Origin: Bacillota bacterium
Lineage (GTDB): Bacteria; Bacillota; Clostridia; Oscillospirales; Acutalibacteraceae
NCBI GenBank assembly: GCA_023458755.1
Contig: JAEWYE010000008.1
Location: 1 to 64,000 of the forward strand
Length of the DNA: 64,000 bases
Reading direction: 5' to 3'
In this document: piece after piece, positions 8,218-16,860 of the stretch
Layout of the letters: each line of letters opens with the position of its first letter
Position numbering within the stretch: position 1 is the first letter of the stretch
Translations under genes and position numbers: made by a program
Notes under the pieces: generated by a model
The model's database searches: none
The model's input: only the letters and a program-made list of their open reading frames with translations
Told to the model about the DNA's origin: nothing

Positions 8218-8721
8218 TCATTCATAAACTGCCGTCACAAGAGAATTGACCAGCCCGCAAAGGCTGGTATTCAGCCGGGTATCGGTAATGTTGTTTGTGG
8301 CTATCGATGTGGCGGCAGCCGGTATTAGAACGTCGGCAATCCCAAGTTCATAGATGTCGCTGGTCCTTGTCAGCGCTGGAGTTGACGGCGTCGCGGCCGG
8401 AGTACCGTCAACCACGGCAAGCTGAATGCTTCGGCTGACCTGGCTTAAACGAACCACAATCCGGTCAATTCGGGGATTGCTTCCGTTTGCCGTGGTGAGC
8501 GGCAGGTTGAGGTCGTCTGTATTTTCATACCGGTATCCGTTAATCCAAGCGCTGCCTGCTGCCACGCTTACCGCCAGCCCGTTTCCGGGCGTTGCCTGCA
8601 GGTTCGTCGCCGATGCGTAGAATACGCCGTTCGACACAAGGCTTCCGAAATATGCCGCGAAATCCGTCGCGTCATAGACTCTGTCTCCATCCGACGAGTT
8701 AAAAAATCCGCTTTTCTCCAT
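8218..8721 (-). CDS. Phage minor structural protein (167 aa)
   Basis: Small beta-rich protein with an N-terminal segment GFFNSSDGDRVYDATDFAAY and a central AGSAWINGYRY motif that is common in tail-tip or receptor-binding region proteins of clostridial siphophages. It lies between the Gp37-like tail protein and the Fn3-repeat protein, 14 bases from the latter, so it belongs to the tail-tip module. It has no transmembrane segment or signal peptide. A role as adaptor or baseplate component is inferred from position and composition. Confidence 0.75.
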   Translation of the reverse strand: MEKSGFFNSSDGDRVYDATDFAAYFGSLVSNGVFYASATNLQATPGNGLAVSVAAGSAWINGYRYENTDDLNLPLTTANGSNPRIDRIVVRLSQVSRSIQLAVVDGTPAATPSTPALTRTSDIYELGIADVLIPAAATSIATNNITDTRLNTSLCGLVNSLVTAVYE

Positions 8722-8739
8722 GCGCTGTTTCCTCCTTGT

Positions 8740-10656
8740 TTAGCTGGTTTTTGTATATTCAATTATCACGTAGCCCGTATATGCGGTTCGGTCATTTCCG
8801 GGCTCGACGATAATATTGGTGGTATCCGCGTAGAGACCAATCTGGGAAGCAAAGTTGTTGTATCGTGCAAGCGGTAACGGCAGGAACACCGTCCCGTTTG
8901 TAGCGAAGCCTGATAAACTCACAACCGTGCTGAGATTGGATATACCGTGCGCTACACTTCCCGGCACCGCATTCGGAAGAGAGCCGAGATTGATTTCTTT
9001 TCTGTAAATGGTCTTACCGTCTATCCATAGTCGCCCGGTGTTTTGTTCTGTTGCGGAGTAATCGGTCAGCGCAGACGCAATTTTGACAGCGGTAATGGTG
9101 CGGTCCGCAATCTTTACTCCGGTGACCGCTCCGGTTGCAATCCGTGTCGTAGTGATAGGCTCATTGTTGATATTCAGCCAGTTCGCCTCGACGGACGGAT
9201 TGTTGTAAACGAAAAGAGAAACCACATAAAACGTCATGGTATTGCGGGATATAAAGAAACCCATTGCCCGCTGGTATCCGCTTCCCGTATTGTCACCATT
9301 ATGCTTTACCAGAAAGACATGACCGTCGTCACTCGGCTGGTCGCTGAATTTGTTGCCGCTCCACGATGTGAAATACAACGAATCTCCCGGTTCCATATGA
9401 TGCAGGGCATATTGCCCGACCGATATCGTGCCCGCACCCACGGTTATTTCAAGCGCGGGCAGCTTTCCATATAAGTTGTTCACGGTAGCTGTAAAGGTTG
9501 CCCCCTGAATATCCGGGTCCACCTCCGAGAGATTTCCCAGCGTTCCCTCCACAGCGTTCAGTGCCTCCGTTACTTCGGTTATCCCGGTTGGAGCCGACAG
9601 AGCCGTTTTGATTTCGCTCATGTCGGAGCGGATCTTCTGCGCGATTGTTAACTCGGCCTTTCCGAACACAACACTGATGCTCAGACCGTCCGCGTCATAA
9701 GTCTCTTCAATTTCAGTGATGCGCGTCGTCATGGATACGCCCCACGCCTTGGAAATGACTTTTACAGTCTGGCCAATGTCAAAATCTGTCTTGTAGGTTA
9801 AGTTGCCGTGAGAGTTCACCGACGTGTCGAACGAATAAAGGATTCCCTGCTCGCTCAGCTTGCTCTGTCCCCGGAAGATCAGTGCGTCGGTGTAACCTGT
9901 ACCGAAATCTGCCGCTTGCAGGTCTTTGGCATCCACGAAAATTTCTCGCCGGGTCTCGCCGGAGCCGCTGGTAATGGTGGCAAATGTGCGGCCTTCGCCT
10001 TCACCCTCGCCGCCGATGAGAGCGGTGTTGGCGTAATCCGCCGCGCTCTCCGTATAGCTCTGTTCCGTCAGGTTTTCATATTCCTTGGAGAATACCGCCT
10101 GAGAGTCGGTGCCTTTATACAGTGTAACGGTAAAAAGGTGCGTTGCCGGAGTGAACACGGTCTTAATGCCAATTTCTGAAGCACCGCACAGTTCTGTTAC
10201 CACATCCATCAGGCCCCGGTATGATATCTGGGTGCTGACGGGTACGCTCAGGTTTGGGGACGAGAAGACTATACCGTCGATTTGCCGTTCTGTATCAGTA
10301 GGACTGATGAGGTTATTATTTAAAAGCTGCTCCACACAGGCGGAAAGATCACCTGACAGCACCTCCGTTTGCCAGACAATACGCCGTGAAAGAAAAGAGG
10401 TTGCAAAACGGCCGCTCACCGTGATGATTTCCTGCTCTGCCTGAGCCATTTCCAGATGTTCAATAATTCCAGCTTCCTCATCATCGTTCTTCCAGATGAA
10501 ATTACCTTCTTGCAGGAGCGCGGTATTTTCCGGTGTCGCTATGGCCCGCAGTTCGAAGGAGCCACACTGGGAGTAACGTCTCGTCCAACGCAGGTATTCA
10601 AAGGATTCCACAATGCCAGTAAGCTCCCGGTCAGAATTATAGATATACAGTTCCAT
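8740..10656 (-). CDS. Gp37-like siphovirus tail-associated protein (638 aa)
   Basis: The first 330 residues match the siphovirus ReqiPepy6 Gp37-like family of tail-tip proteins: MELYIYNSDRELTGIVESF, then SLQWTR-type YLRWTRRYSQCGSFEL, and GIIEHLEMAQAEQEIITVSG. A middle linker and a beta-rich C-terminus (SYLADIT-like TTNIIVEPGND) probably face the host. It follows the distal tail protein gene with a two-base gap, the usual order in these phages. ATG at 10656 is used because it follows GGGGGTG; an in-frame GTG six bases upstream lies inside the preceding gene. Confidence 0.85.
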   Translation of the reverse strand: MELYIYNSDRELTGIVESFEYLRWTRRYSQCGSFELRAIATPENTALLQEGNFIWKNDDEEAGIIEHLEMAQAEQEIITVSGRFATSFLSRRIVWQTEVLSGDLSACVEQLLNNNLISPTDTERQIDGIVFSSPNLSVPVSTQISYRGLMDVVTELCGASEIGIKTVFTPATHLFTVTLYKGTDSQAVFSKEYENLTEQSYTESAADYANTALIGGEGEGEGRTFATITSGSGETRREIFVDAKDLQAADFGTGYTDALIFRGQSKLSEQGILYSFDTSVNSHGNLTYKTDFDIGQTVKVISKAWGVSMTTRITEIEETYDADGLSISVVFGKAELTIAQKIRSDMSEIKTALSAPTGITEVTEALNAVEGTLGNLSEVDPDIQGATFTATVNNLYGKLPALEITVGAGTISVGQYALHHMEPGDSLYFTSWSGNKFSDQPSDDGHVFLVKHNGDNTGSGYQRAMGFFISRNTMTFYVVSLFVYNNPSVEANWLNINNEPITTTRIATGAVTGVKIADRTITAVKIASALTDYSATEQNTGRLWIDGKTIYRKEINLGSLPNAVPGSVAHGISNLSTVVSLSGFATNGTVFLPLPLARYNNFASQIGLYADTTNIIVEPGNDRTAYTGYVIIEYTKTS

Positions 10657-10658
10657 CC

Positions 10659-11510
10659 TCACACCCCCAAAAACTGCGGCCGGTAATATATGCTGACCTC
10701 CAGCAGTTCCATATTGACTGAAGCGTCATAACGTAAAGTATTCACCCCGGCGGCAAGCTGGAAAAACGCCGAGCCGGTATCCAATAGCGAGAAAGCGTTT
10801 GTTACTGTCGAGCCGTCAACGCTGACTACGCGCTTTCCGGCAAAATGCGTGTATACCCGGAGTTCATCCCCGATGTTCATTGTTGTTAGGAGCCGGATGT
10901 ATTCCCCAGTATCCATGTTCAGCAGTTCGGGATTTGTCACCGTACCCAGCGCCCGGAACACAATTTCACAGCCGCATGAAACATCGCCGATGTTGTCAAC
11001 CGTGATGATCTGGCTGGGCTGGCGCATTCCGAATTCCATGCCGCTTTCGGGCAGCTCCAGTTCAAATTCGAACATTGGTATCCATGACGCCAGTTCCTCG
11101 CGAACCTCATCCTGTGTCTCGAAGAATGGAGACGGGCAGAGCAAACTGACAAAAAAGCCGGGTATCCGCTGCCGGGTGGAAACCGTAAAGCCCGCCTCCT
11201 CTACGACGCAGGCAATTTGCCGCTCCCGGTACAGAAGCGTCCCGTTCACCTTGGGACTGAATATTTGAAGGAAGCTGTGCCTTCGTGCGTAGGCTTCATC
11301 AGGTGTGTCCGCGATGACTGTGCCTTCCAGCGTGATATTGCGCATATCCAGTGTTGAGGAGATGTAAAAAGCGCCGTCCTGATCCGGTGCCTTGAACGTG
11401 TTAACGGTCTGACGAATGTCGCCAGTGCCGTCTATCTTCTTAAGAAAATACGGGCGGCCTTGTTCGAGCGTGATGCTTTTGCCATTTGCATTGATATAGG
11501 TTAGTTCCAT
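10659..11510 (-). CDS. Distal tail protein (Dit / Sipho_tail family, 283 aa)
   Basis: Hub protein that joins the tail tube to the tip. The N-terminal segment with GRPYFLKKIDGTGDIRQTV and LEGTVIADTPDEAYARR, then LLYRERQIACVVEEAGF and FFVSLLCPSPFFE, follows the Sipho_tail pattern, with a C-terminal galectin-like beta domain. The length of 283 residues is normal for the family. It sits directly downstream of the tape measure gene (13-base gap), the conserved position of dit. Confidence 0.9.
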   Translation of the reverse strand: MELTYINANGKSITLEQGRPYFLKKIDGTGDIRQTVNTFKAPDQDGAFYISSTLDMRNITLEGTVIADTPDEAYARRHSFLQIFSPKVNGTLLYRERQIACVVEEAGFTVSTRQRIPGFFVSLLCPSPFFETQDEVREELASWIPMFEFELELPESGMEFGMRQPSQIITVDNIGDVSCGCEIVFRALGTVTNPELLNMDTGEYIRLLTTMNIGDELRVYTHFAGKRVVSVDGSTVTNAFSLLDTGSAFFQLAAGVNTLRYDASVNMELLEVSIYYRPQFLGV

Positions 11511-11523
11511 AGCCGTCCCTCCT

Positions 11524-13947
11524 TTAATACTCCAGTGCCAGCTTGCGCGAGAGGTTCTTGAATTCTCTCGCCAGTTCCTTTTCGGATAGTGCTTTCGGCG
11601 TCACTACGGAGATGTTCTGCGTAATGTTCGTGCCGGGAACAGATCCGCTTTGCCCGGACATGCCGCCGGTACTGAAATCGAAGCGTGTGGGGATGGCATT
11701 CTGCATATCCCGTGAAACGGCGGACATGGCATCCTCAAAGCCCACACCGATGCCTTCACCCATGTTTTTGCCAAGCCCGGTAAAAAGAGTAGAGGGAGAG
11801 TGAATGCCGAAGAAGTCCTTGATGCGGTTTACAATCCCACCGAAAAAGCTGCTGATTTTATTCCACAGCCATGCGCCCGCGTCCGAGATGCCCTGCCACA
11901 ACCCTTTGATGAGGTTGCCGCCAACCTGAGCCATCTGCCCAATATAGCTGGCGAACGCTCTAACCAATCCCGTGATAATCTGCGGAACCGCCTTGACCAC
12001 CTCGACTATGATTTTCGGCAGGTTCGCAATCAAAGCAACAAGCAGCTGAACGCCCGCAAGGATGATCTTATCGATGTTCCCGACGATGGCATTCACCAAA
12101 CCACCGACAATCTGAGGGATAGCCCTGACCACTGTTGTAATAATTAGGGGTAGGTTTTTAATCAGCGATATAAGAAGTTTTACCCCCGCATCGATAATGA
12201 GTGGGATGGATTGAATGACTGCCGTAATAATCCCGTCGATGATTTGTGGTATGGCTTCCACAATTGCCTCGATAATTACAGGCAGCGCCTCAACCAGCGA
12301 GGTCAACAGCTGAATGCCAGCATCAATAATCTGTGGTATCGCCGCGATGATAAAGGCCACGATGGCGGTAATGATCGCGGGCAGGGCGGCGATTAATTGA
12401 GGAATTGCATCCAGCAAACCCTGGGCAAGCCCAAGGATAAGCTGCAGCGCTGCTTCAAGAATCATTGGGAGATTATCCGCCAAGCCTTGAACGATGGTTG
12501 AGACCGCGCTTACTGCCGCTGGGATAAGTTTTGGCAAAGCTGAGCCGATGCCGCCGACCAGAGCTGTTACCAATTGCACCGCCGCGTCGACGAGGAGCGG
12601 GAGACTGTCAATCAGCGCTCCGACTATTGTCATCACAGCGTCTACGGCTGCGGGGATGAGTTCGGGCAGGAGCGACAGAATCGTGTTCAACACCTGCGTG
12701 AAGATGTTCGTCACCGTTTCAAGCAGCAAAGGAAGAAGATCACCAACCGCCTGTAAAATTGCCCCCGTTGCCTGCGGGAGTGCCGCCACGATGTTTTCAA
12801 GCACCGGCACGACATTCTTTACTACAGCTTGGAACGCGTCCACAAGGTTCTCCGTTAGATTCGTCATATCCGCGTCTGCGTTTCCAAGCCCCGCCGTGAA
12901 TGAAGATAGGGCAGCTTGAAGCAGGCCGATAGAGCCGCTGATGGTTTGCGTAGATTCCCTTGCAAAGTTGCCGGCGTACTGCTCGGTGTTTTCAAAGAAC
13001 ATCTGCATGGCGACTTCGGCTTTTTCGGCATTGCTCGCGCTGTTCCATACGAAATCCAGACCCTTCGAGGCGGCATACGCCTGAATGCTGGTCGCGTTCA
13101 TTGCAACGCCCAAATTGTCCATCATGGTAAAGTTGCCCTTTGCCGCGCCGGTGACGGCTTCCATGGCTGTGGACATATCAATGCCCATGACTGACGCCAT
13201 ATCCGCCGCACGCTGCATCGCTTTTTCTGTCAGTTCCAGCGATTTCTGTTGCTGAATGCCGGAGCCCTGAAACAAAGCGCCCATTTTGTTGGCCGTAGCC
13301 AGATATTCCGACTGGGAAACACCAAGGTTTCGGTACGCTTCCTCACCGGTTTTCTGAATTGACGCGGCATATGCGCCGAAGACCGCCTCTGAGCCGCCGA
13401 GATTTTGTTCCAGTTCACCGAACTGCTGCACGACCTCTTTGCCCAGCTTGATTGCCGCCGCGCCTGCCGCAACAGCCACCGCACCTATCGTTACGCCGAT
13501 GCCTTTGAGAACACCGCCCAGCTTTTCAAACCTCGGGCCGGATTTTTCGGCTTCGTCGGCGGTATCCTTCAGTTCATCACCAAGGTTGTCAGTAGCTTCC
13601 GTTGACTGTGCCAGCTCACGCTCCATGCCATTAAGCTCCGCCTGCGCCTTGTTCAGCTGAATCTGCCAGTTTTGGGTGCGGCGGTCGTTTTCACCAAAGG
13701 ATTCGGAGGCGTTCTGCAGGGCGGCACGCAGGGATTCAATCTTACTTTTCTGAGCGTCGATTTCCTTGTTTAGGACTTCGTTGCGGGAAGTGAGCGCCTG
13801 CACGGATTTGTCGTTTTTATCAAACTGACTGGTGACCAGCTGCATTTCCGAACCGAGAACCTTGAAACTCTGGTTGATATCCGAAAGTGCCTTTTTAAAC
13901 TCGCGCTCTCCCTCAACGCCGATTTTTAAGCCAAAATTGTCCGCCAT
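11524..13947 (-). CDS. Phage tail tape measure protein (807 aa)
   Basis: Sets tail length and is ejected with the DNA. The N-terminal 120 residues are a coiled coil (NEVLNKEIDAQKSKIESL). Next comes a Gly/Ala-rich hydrophobic stretch around 150-170 (GVTIGAVAVAAGAAAIKLG) and the conserved region GVSQSEYLATANKMGALFQG. From about residue 380 to 670 there is a long run of similar hydrophobic segments of roughly 35-40 residues, with recurrent IPQII and LLxSL patterns. The C-terminus (NRIKDFFGIHSPSTLF) is typical of tape measure proteins. ATG follows GGAGGTGAGCATAA. Confidence 0.95.
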   Translation of the reverse strand: MADNFGLKIGVEGEREFKKALSDINQSFKVLGSEMQLVTSQFDKNDKSVQALTSRNEVLNKEIDAQKSKIESLRAALQNASESFGENDRRTQNWQIQLNKAQAELNGMERELAQSTEATDNLGDELKDTADEAEKSGPRFEKLGGVLKGIGVTIGAVAVAAGAAAIKLGKEVVQQFGELEQNLGGSEAVFGAYAASIQKTGEEAYRNLGVSQSEYLATANKMGALFQGSGIQQQKSLELTEKAMQRAADMASVMGIDMSTAMEAVTGAAKGNFTMMDNLGVAMNATSIQAYAASKGLDFVWNSASNAEKAEVAMQMFFENTEQYAGNFARESTQTISGSIGLLQAALSSFTAGLGNADADMTNLTENLVDAFQAVVKNVVPVLENIVAALPQATGAILQAVGDLLPLLLETVTNIFTQVLNTILSLLPELIPAAVDAVMTIVGALIDSLPLLVDAAVQLVTALVGGIGSALPKLIPAAVSAVSTIVQGLADNLPMILEAALQLILGLAQGLLDAIPQLIAALPAIITAIVAFIIAAIPQIIDAGIQLLTSLVEALPVIIEAIVEAIPQIIDGIITAVIQSIPLIIDAGVKLLISLIKNLPLIITTVVRAIPQIVGGLVNAIVGNIDKIILAGVQLLVALIANLPKIIVEVVKAVPQIITGLVRAFASYIGQMAQVGGNLIKGLWQGISDAGAWLWNKISSFFGGIVNRIKDFFGIHSPSTLFTGLGKNMGEGIGVGFEDAMSAVSRDMQNAIPTRFDFSTGGMSGQSGSVPGTNITQNISVVTPKALSEKELAREFKNLSRKLALEY

Positions 13948-13961
13948 TTATGCTCACCTCC

Positions 13962-14578
13962 TTAGATTCCGGGTGGAATGATATCGTCGATCGTCCGGGT
14001 TTTCTTCGGCTTTTCCATGCCGAGAAACTGTTTGTGGCAGGCCCACAGGTCCAGAAACAGGCCGATGGGCATGAGCCAGAATTCCTCCGAGGCCATACCC
14101 ATCTGCACCGTTCCGTAATAAAGAAGTCGAGTAAAGGTTTCCGCGTCAGTTTGCTGACACAGTCCGTCTACTCGACTTGTGCGTTTTTTAAGGAGGTTTC
14201 GTCCTCACTTTCCACGTTGCGCTTGGTACCCTTGAACATTGCCTCTGTAATCGCATTTTTGTAGGCCGCCAGATCGAGGGGCGAGGTGAGAAGTTCTACC
14301 TCCTCCTCTGTCAGAAGCTCCTGCGGGGCATCCTTGTTTTTGAGGTTGTGAATCAAAACGGACTGGTTAGCGAGCAGTGTCAGGAGCCACACGATCTCAT
14401 CCAGCGCCATCTCGAAATTTTCCGATTTCATCAGCTTCTCGCCGAGATTTTCAAGTCCACCGTACCGCCCTGCAATCGCCTTGGTCGCGCGGGTGGTCAG
14501 CACCAGTTCATATTCCTTGCCGCCGATATTGATAGCGGCGCTTCTTTCGGCGGCATTTGTAAAAATGACGTTATTCAT
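13962..14578 (-). CDS. Tail assembly chaperone GT fusion made by -1 frameshift (205 aa)
   Basis: Equivalent of lambda gpG-T. Ribosomes reading the gpG frame can slip back one base on A-AAA-AAC (14189-14183) and continue for 73 more codons to the TAA at 13962-13964. The extension contains QTDAETFTRLLYYG and IGLFLDLWACHKQFLGM, a plausible T domain, and has no stop codon in that frame. The T frame has no start of its own and ends 14 bases before the tape measure gene, exactly where the G-T pair is conserved in long-tailed phages. Frameshifting is inferred from sequence; its rate is unknown. Confidence 0.85.
14168..14578 (-). CDS. Tail assembly chaperone, unshifted form (gpG-like, 136 aa)
   Basis: Cytoplasmic chaperone that coats the tape measure protein during tail assembly. 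The protein is helical (MALDEIVWLLTLLANQSVL, LAAYKNAITEAMF) with N-terminal GGKEYELVLTTRATKAIAG, typical of the gpG-like family following the major tail protein. It ends at TAG 14168, five codons after the slippery sequence. The longer fusion is listed separately. The start follows GGAGGATGCAGA. Confidence 0.85.
   Translation of the reverse strand: MNNVIFTNAAERSAAINIGGKEYELVLTTRATKAIAGRYGGLENLGEKLMKSENFEMALDEIVWLLTLLANQSVLIHNLKNKDAPQELLTEEEVELLTSPLDLAAYKNAITEAMFKGTKRNVESEDETSLKNAQVE
14183..14189 (-). promoter_or_regulatory. -1 programmed ribosomal frameshift site A-AAA-AAC
   Basis: The heptamer is in the correct phase with respect to the gpG frame (codons TTA AAA AAC) and allows full re-pairing of the P site and near-complete re-pairing of the A site in the -1 frame. 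An AAGGAGG-complementary element is not present upstream in the usual stimulatory position, and I did not establish a downstream structure. The site lies five codons before the gpG stop. Confidence 0.85.
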
Positions 14579-14590
14579 TCTGCATCCTCC

Positions 14591-15181
14591 TTACGGCTCC
14601 GGTGTATAGGCAGGTTCGTAAACCTCGGTGAACCAACCGGTGATTGTGGCAGAAGCCACTCCGGCGTCACCTTCGGTAACCTCCGCCTTCCACGGGTGCT
14701 TGCCAAAAGCGTCCAGTTTGTTGCGGCGCATGACCGTCCCTTCGATAGTCGGCGTGGAAAATGTGATGGAGTCTGCCTTGGTCTGCAGATTGGTCGCGGG
14801 CAGACCGAATTTTATGCGGTAAAGCCAGAAATAGCGGTAGGTACCGTTTGCTTTCTTCGCGCGGAAGCCTACTGCGACAGGCGTTCCCACGTTCTCGCTT
14901 GCTGAGATCAGTACGCCGTTATCGTCTGTGGATGCGCCGGTCAGATCCGCCGCTGCAGTGGGTCCAATGTCGTCAACGCCAAGTGTGAGCGTACCGCTGT
15001 TGAAGTCTTTCACCACTTCGGCGGCACCGTCGTCAGCGTATAATATTGCCTCCACCAGTTCCACCGAGAGTTCGGCAGTGATGGCTTTGGCAAGCACCAA
15101 AGGCGTAGAGTATGTTTCTTCGCCGTTGGAATCCTCGGTTATTTTTGAATAATACAGTTTATCAAGACCGATTGTCGCCAT
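14591..15181 (-). CDS. Major tail tube protein (phi13-type, 196 aa)
   Basis: Forms the tail tube. The start MATIGLDKLYYSKITEDSNG and the run GTLTLGVDDI followed by VGFRAKKANGTYRYFWLYR fit the phi13-like major tail protein family, whose N-terminus typically has a short 'GLxxLYYA' motif. Size and location immediately before the G/T chaperone genes agree. It lies 3 bases from the upstream gene and has no membrane segments. Confidence 0.88.
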   Translation of the reverse strand: MATIGLDKLYYSKITEDSNGEETYSTPLVLAKAITAELSVELVEAILYADDGAAEVVKDFNSGTLTLGVDDIGPTAAADLTGASTDDNGVLISASENVGTPVAVGFRAKKANGTYRYFWLYRIKFGLPATNLQTKADSITFSTPTIEGTVMRRNKLDAFGKHPWKAEVTEGDAGVASATITGWFTEVYEPAYTPEP

Positions 15182-15184
15182 AAT

Positions 15185-15523
15185 TTATTCCTCCGTTTCG
15201 TATGATTTTTCCACATCAATGGCGTAGTGGTGGTAGCCGGTATCGTCCTCATGGCCAATATACCGGCGGTCGGTTATCGTAAATTCTGCGCCCAGAAGCA
15301 GCGCTGTTATCTGCTTTTTCCTCTGGAGGTAGTTGCCTTTGGAAAACAGCGAAATCCGCACTTCGGAGATATCGAAGAGCGGTGTGTTATTTCCAAACAG
15401 GGCAAATTCGTCCGTCATGGGTGTGAATACAAGGTATTCGTCGGGAGGAACGCCGGAAAAAACGCCTGTCTCCACAGGGAGAACAGGCGAAAGCAATGTG
15501 TTCAATTCTGTTAAAATGCTCAT
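15185..15523 (-). CDS. Tail terminator/completion-like protein (112 aa)
   Basis: Small protein between the HK97 gp10-like gene and the major tail protein, the conserved place for the tail terminator. Sequence features such as YLVFTPMTDEFALFGNN and VRISLFSKGNYLQRKKQIT suit the fold of this group. It overlaps the preceding gene by 4 bases. The assignment is mostly positional; family membership should be confirmed by profile comparison. Confidence 0.7.
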   Translation of the reverse strand: MSILTELNTLLSPVLPVETGVFSGVPPDEYLVFTPMTDEFALFGNNTPLFDISEVRISLFSKGNYLQRKKQITALLLGAEFTITDRRYIGHEDDTGYHHYAIDVEKSYETEE

Positions 15524-15951
15524 ATTCCGTCGACCTCCTCCTGAAGCTTTGACTTCATGGTTTCAATGCAGGCGCTTTTGCTCTGAGTTCTTGCAGGCTT
15601 TAAAAAAGGCTTGGGCGGCTGGCCGGATTTGCCGTATTCGAGAATGTTGGCAATTTTTGCGTTGGAGTCACCGTCAGAGCGCGGTTCCGCAAAACCGATC
15701 TTCACATCCCAGTTACCGTCCCGGTTCTGCTTGGCGGGAGAGAGTCCGAGGGAGCGTTCCAATTCGCCTGTGGAGCGGCTTTTTTCTTTTATTCCGCTGC
15801 CTACCACGCTTGACAGATTCGACTTTACTTTGGATAGAACGACCTCGCCGCCCGCCTCCAGCACCTTGGGGATAATCGCGTCTGTTTGGTCAGCCAGCCG
15901 GGAAACCTTCAAAAGAAATTCCTCCGGCATCTTAATTTGGGCTTTTGCCAT
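15520..15951 (-). CDS. HK97 gp10-like head-tail component (143 aa)
   Basis: Neck/tail component of the HK97 gp10 family. A helical N-terminus with VLEAGGEVVLSKVKSNLSSV and the family hallmark ANILEYGKSGQPPKPFLKPA near the C-terminus (an 'xEYGxxxxPxxPFxxPA' pattern) are visible. Its start shares a base with the stop of the head closure gene and its end overlaps the terminator-like gene, so the connector genes are translationally coupled. Confidence 0.9.
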   Translation of the reverse strand: MAKAQIKMPEEFLLKVSRLADQTDAIIPKVLEAGGEVVLSKVKSNLSSVVGSGIKEKSRSTGELERSLGLSPAKQNRDGNWDVKIGFAEPRSDGDSNAKIANILEYGKSGQPPKPFLKPARTQSKSACIETMKSKLQEEVDGI

Positions 15952-16286
15952 TACCTCACCGTCCCTTCCTGCTTTTCCGCGAGCACCTCAATGTACATTC
16001 CGCGCCCGCGAACATCCTCCGCGCTGATAATTCGATATTGCTCATCGCCGCAGATGATAAACAGAGAGGTTGTTATCTCTACGTTGGGAATCTTACGAAA
16101 ACGGAAAAGGGCCGTCGCTTCGCTGAACGCTGCCATATTTGCCCACTTCTCGTTTCCGTGGCGGTCCTCTTTGTATGCGCGGATGGAAGCAACAATATGG
16201 TCGCCGCTTGTAACAAAGCCATCCGCATCCTTTGCCGGGGCGGTGGAGATGATGCCAATGAAGGTATTCATTTTACCGTAGCTCAT
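15951..16286 (-). CDS. Phage head closure (head-tail joining) protein (111 aa)
   Basis: Beta-barrel protein that closes the portal channel after packaging. The ordering, with WANMAAFSEATALFRFRK and DEQYRIISAEDVRGRGMYIEV, fits the head-tail joining family (SPP1 gp16/HK97-like), whose C-terminus usually reads 'yxIxxxxxxxxxxxxlxlxxxx'. ATG at 16286 is preferred over an in-frame TTG at 16301 because AAGGTG lies 7 bases upstream. The stop overlaps the next gene by one base. Confidence 0.85.
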   Translation of the reverse strand: MSYGKMNTFIGIISTAPAKDADGFVTSGDHIVASIRAYKEDRHGNEKWANMAAFSEATALFRFRKIPNVEITTSLFIICGDEQYRIISAEDVRGRGMYIEVLAEKQEGTVR

Positions 16287-16288
16287 TG

Positions 16289-16606
16289 TCACACCTTCCA
16301 ATCCCGGTCAAGCCGAAGAAGCATATTGACCGTATCCCACACCTGCTGGCCGGCCTGCACGCTATCCGCGAAAAAGCCGGCCGTGCTGCCGTCCCGACTT
16401 TCGTAGAAGAAGGACGACAGCATAATCACGGCTTGCTCTGTGGTGGGCGGCATGGAAGTTTCCTCATAATAGCCCTTAGCAACGTGCTGGTAACTTTCGG
16501 CATAGGAGACGGCGGCGGCAATATAGCTCAGTAGCAATCCGTCGTCCTCGTCGTGTGACAAAATAAGGTGCGCTTTGACTTTGGGGAGAAGGTTATCTGT
16601 TGTCAT
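16289..16606 (-). CDS. Head-tail connector (gp6-like, 105 aa)
   Basis: Helical adaptor that binds the portal ring. The pattern VKAHLILSHDEDDGLLLSYI followed by AAVSYAESY and a C-terminal aromatic-basic tail is characteristic of gp6-like connectors (YqbG/DNA packaging family). It is located two bases before the head closure gene and after the head fibre gene, as expected. Confidence 0.88.
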   Translation of the reverse strand: MTTDNLLPKVKAHLILSHDEDDGLLLSYIAAAVSYAESYQHVAKGYYEETSMPPTTEQAVIMLSSFFYESRDGSTAGFFADSVQAGQQVWDTVNMLLRLDRDWKV

Positions 16607-16625
16607 GCCATCCGCCTCCTTTGGG

Positions 16626-16847
16626 TTATTCTTCGTCCGCCACCATCAAACCCGCCGCTTTCAGCTTGGCGAGAAGAGCGTTAAAGTCCGTAACCAAGCC
16701 TGCGGCATCGGTCGCGGTACTGTCCGCCTGATTTTCTGCAGTAGGAAGCCCCGTTACCGAGGCTCCCTCCAAGATTTCGAGTGTGCCACCAATGACGGTT
16801 TTTTCTCCGCCCTGCTCGGTGTAGTTTTTTGCGTTATAGTCACTCAT
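16626..16847 (-). CDS. Head fibre-like protein (73 aa)
   Basis: Short protein beginning MSDYNAKNYTEQGGEKTVIG, then a repeating beta-type segment (LEILEGASVTGLP) and a short helical C-terminus (LVTDFNALLAKLKAAGLM). This arrangement resembles the phage head-fibre family (phi29 gp8.5-like) found just downstream of capsid genes in Firmicutes phages. A decoration role on the capsid surface is inferred. Confidence 0.75.
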   Translation of the reverse strand: MSDYNAKNYTEQGGEKTVIGGTLEILEGASVTGLPTAENQADSTATDAAGLVTDFNALLAKLKAAGLMVADEE

Positions 16848-16860
16848 AGGTCAGCCCTCC

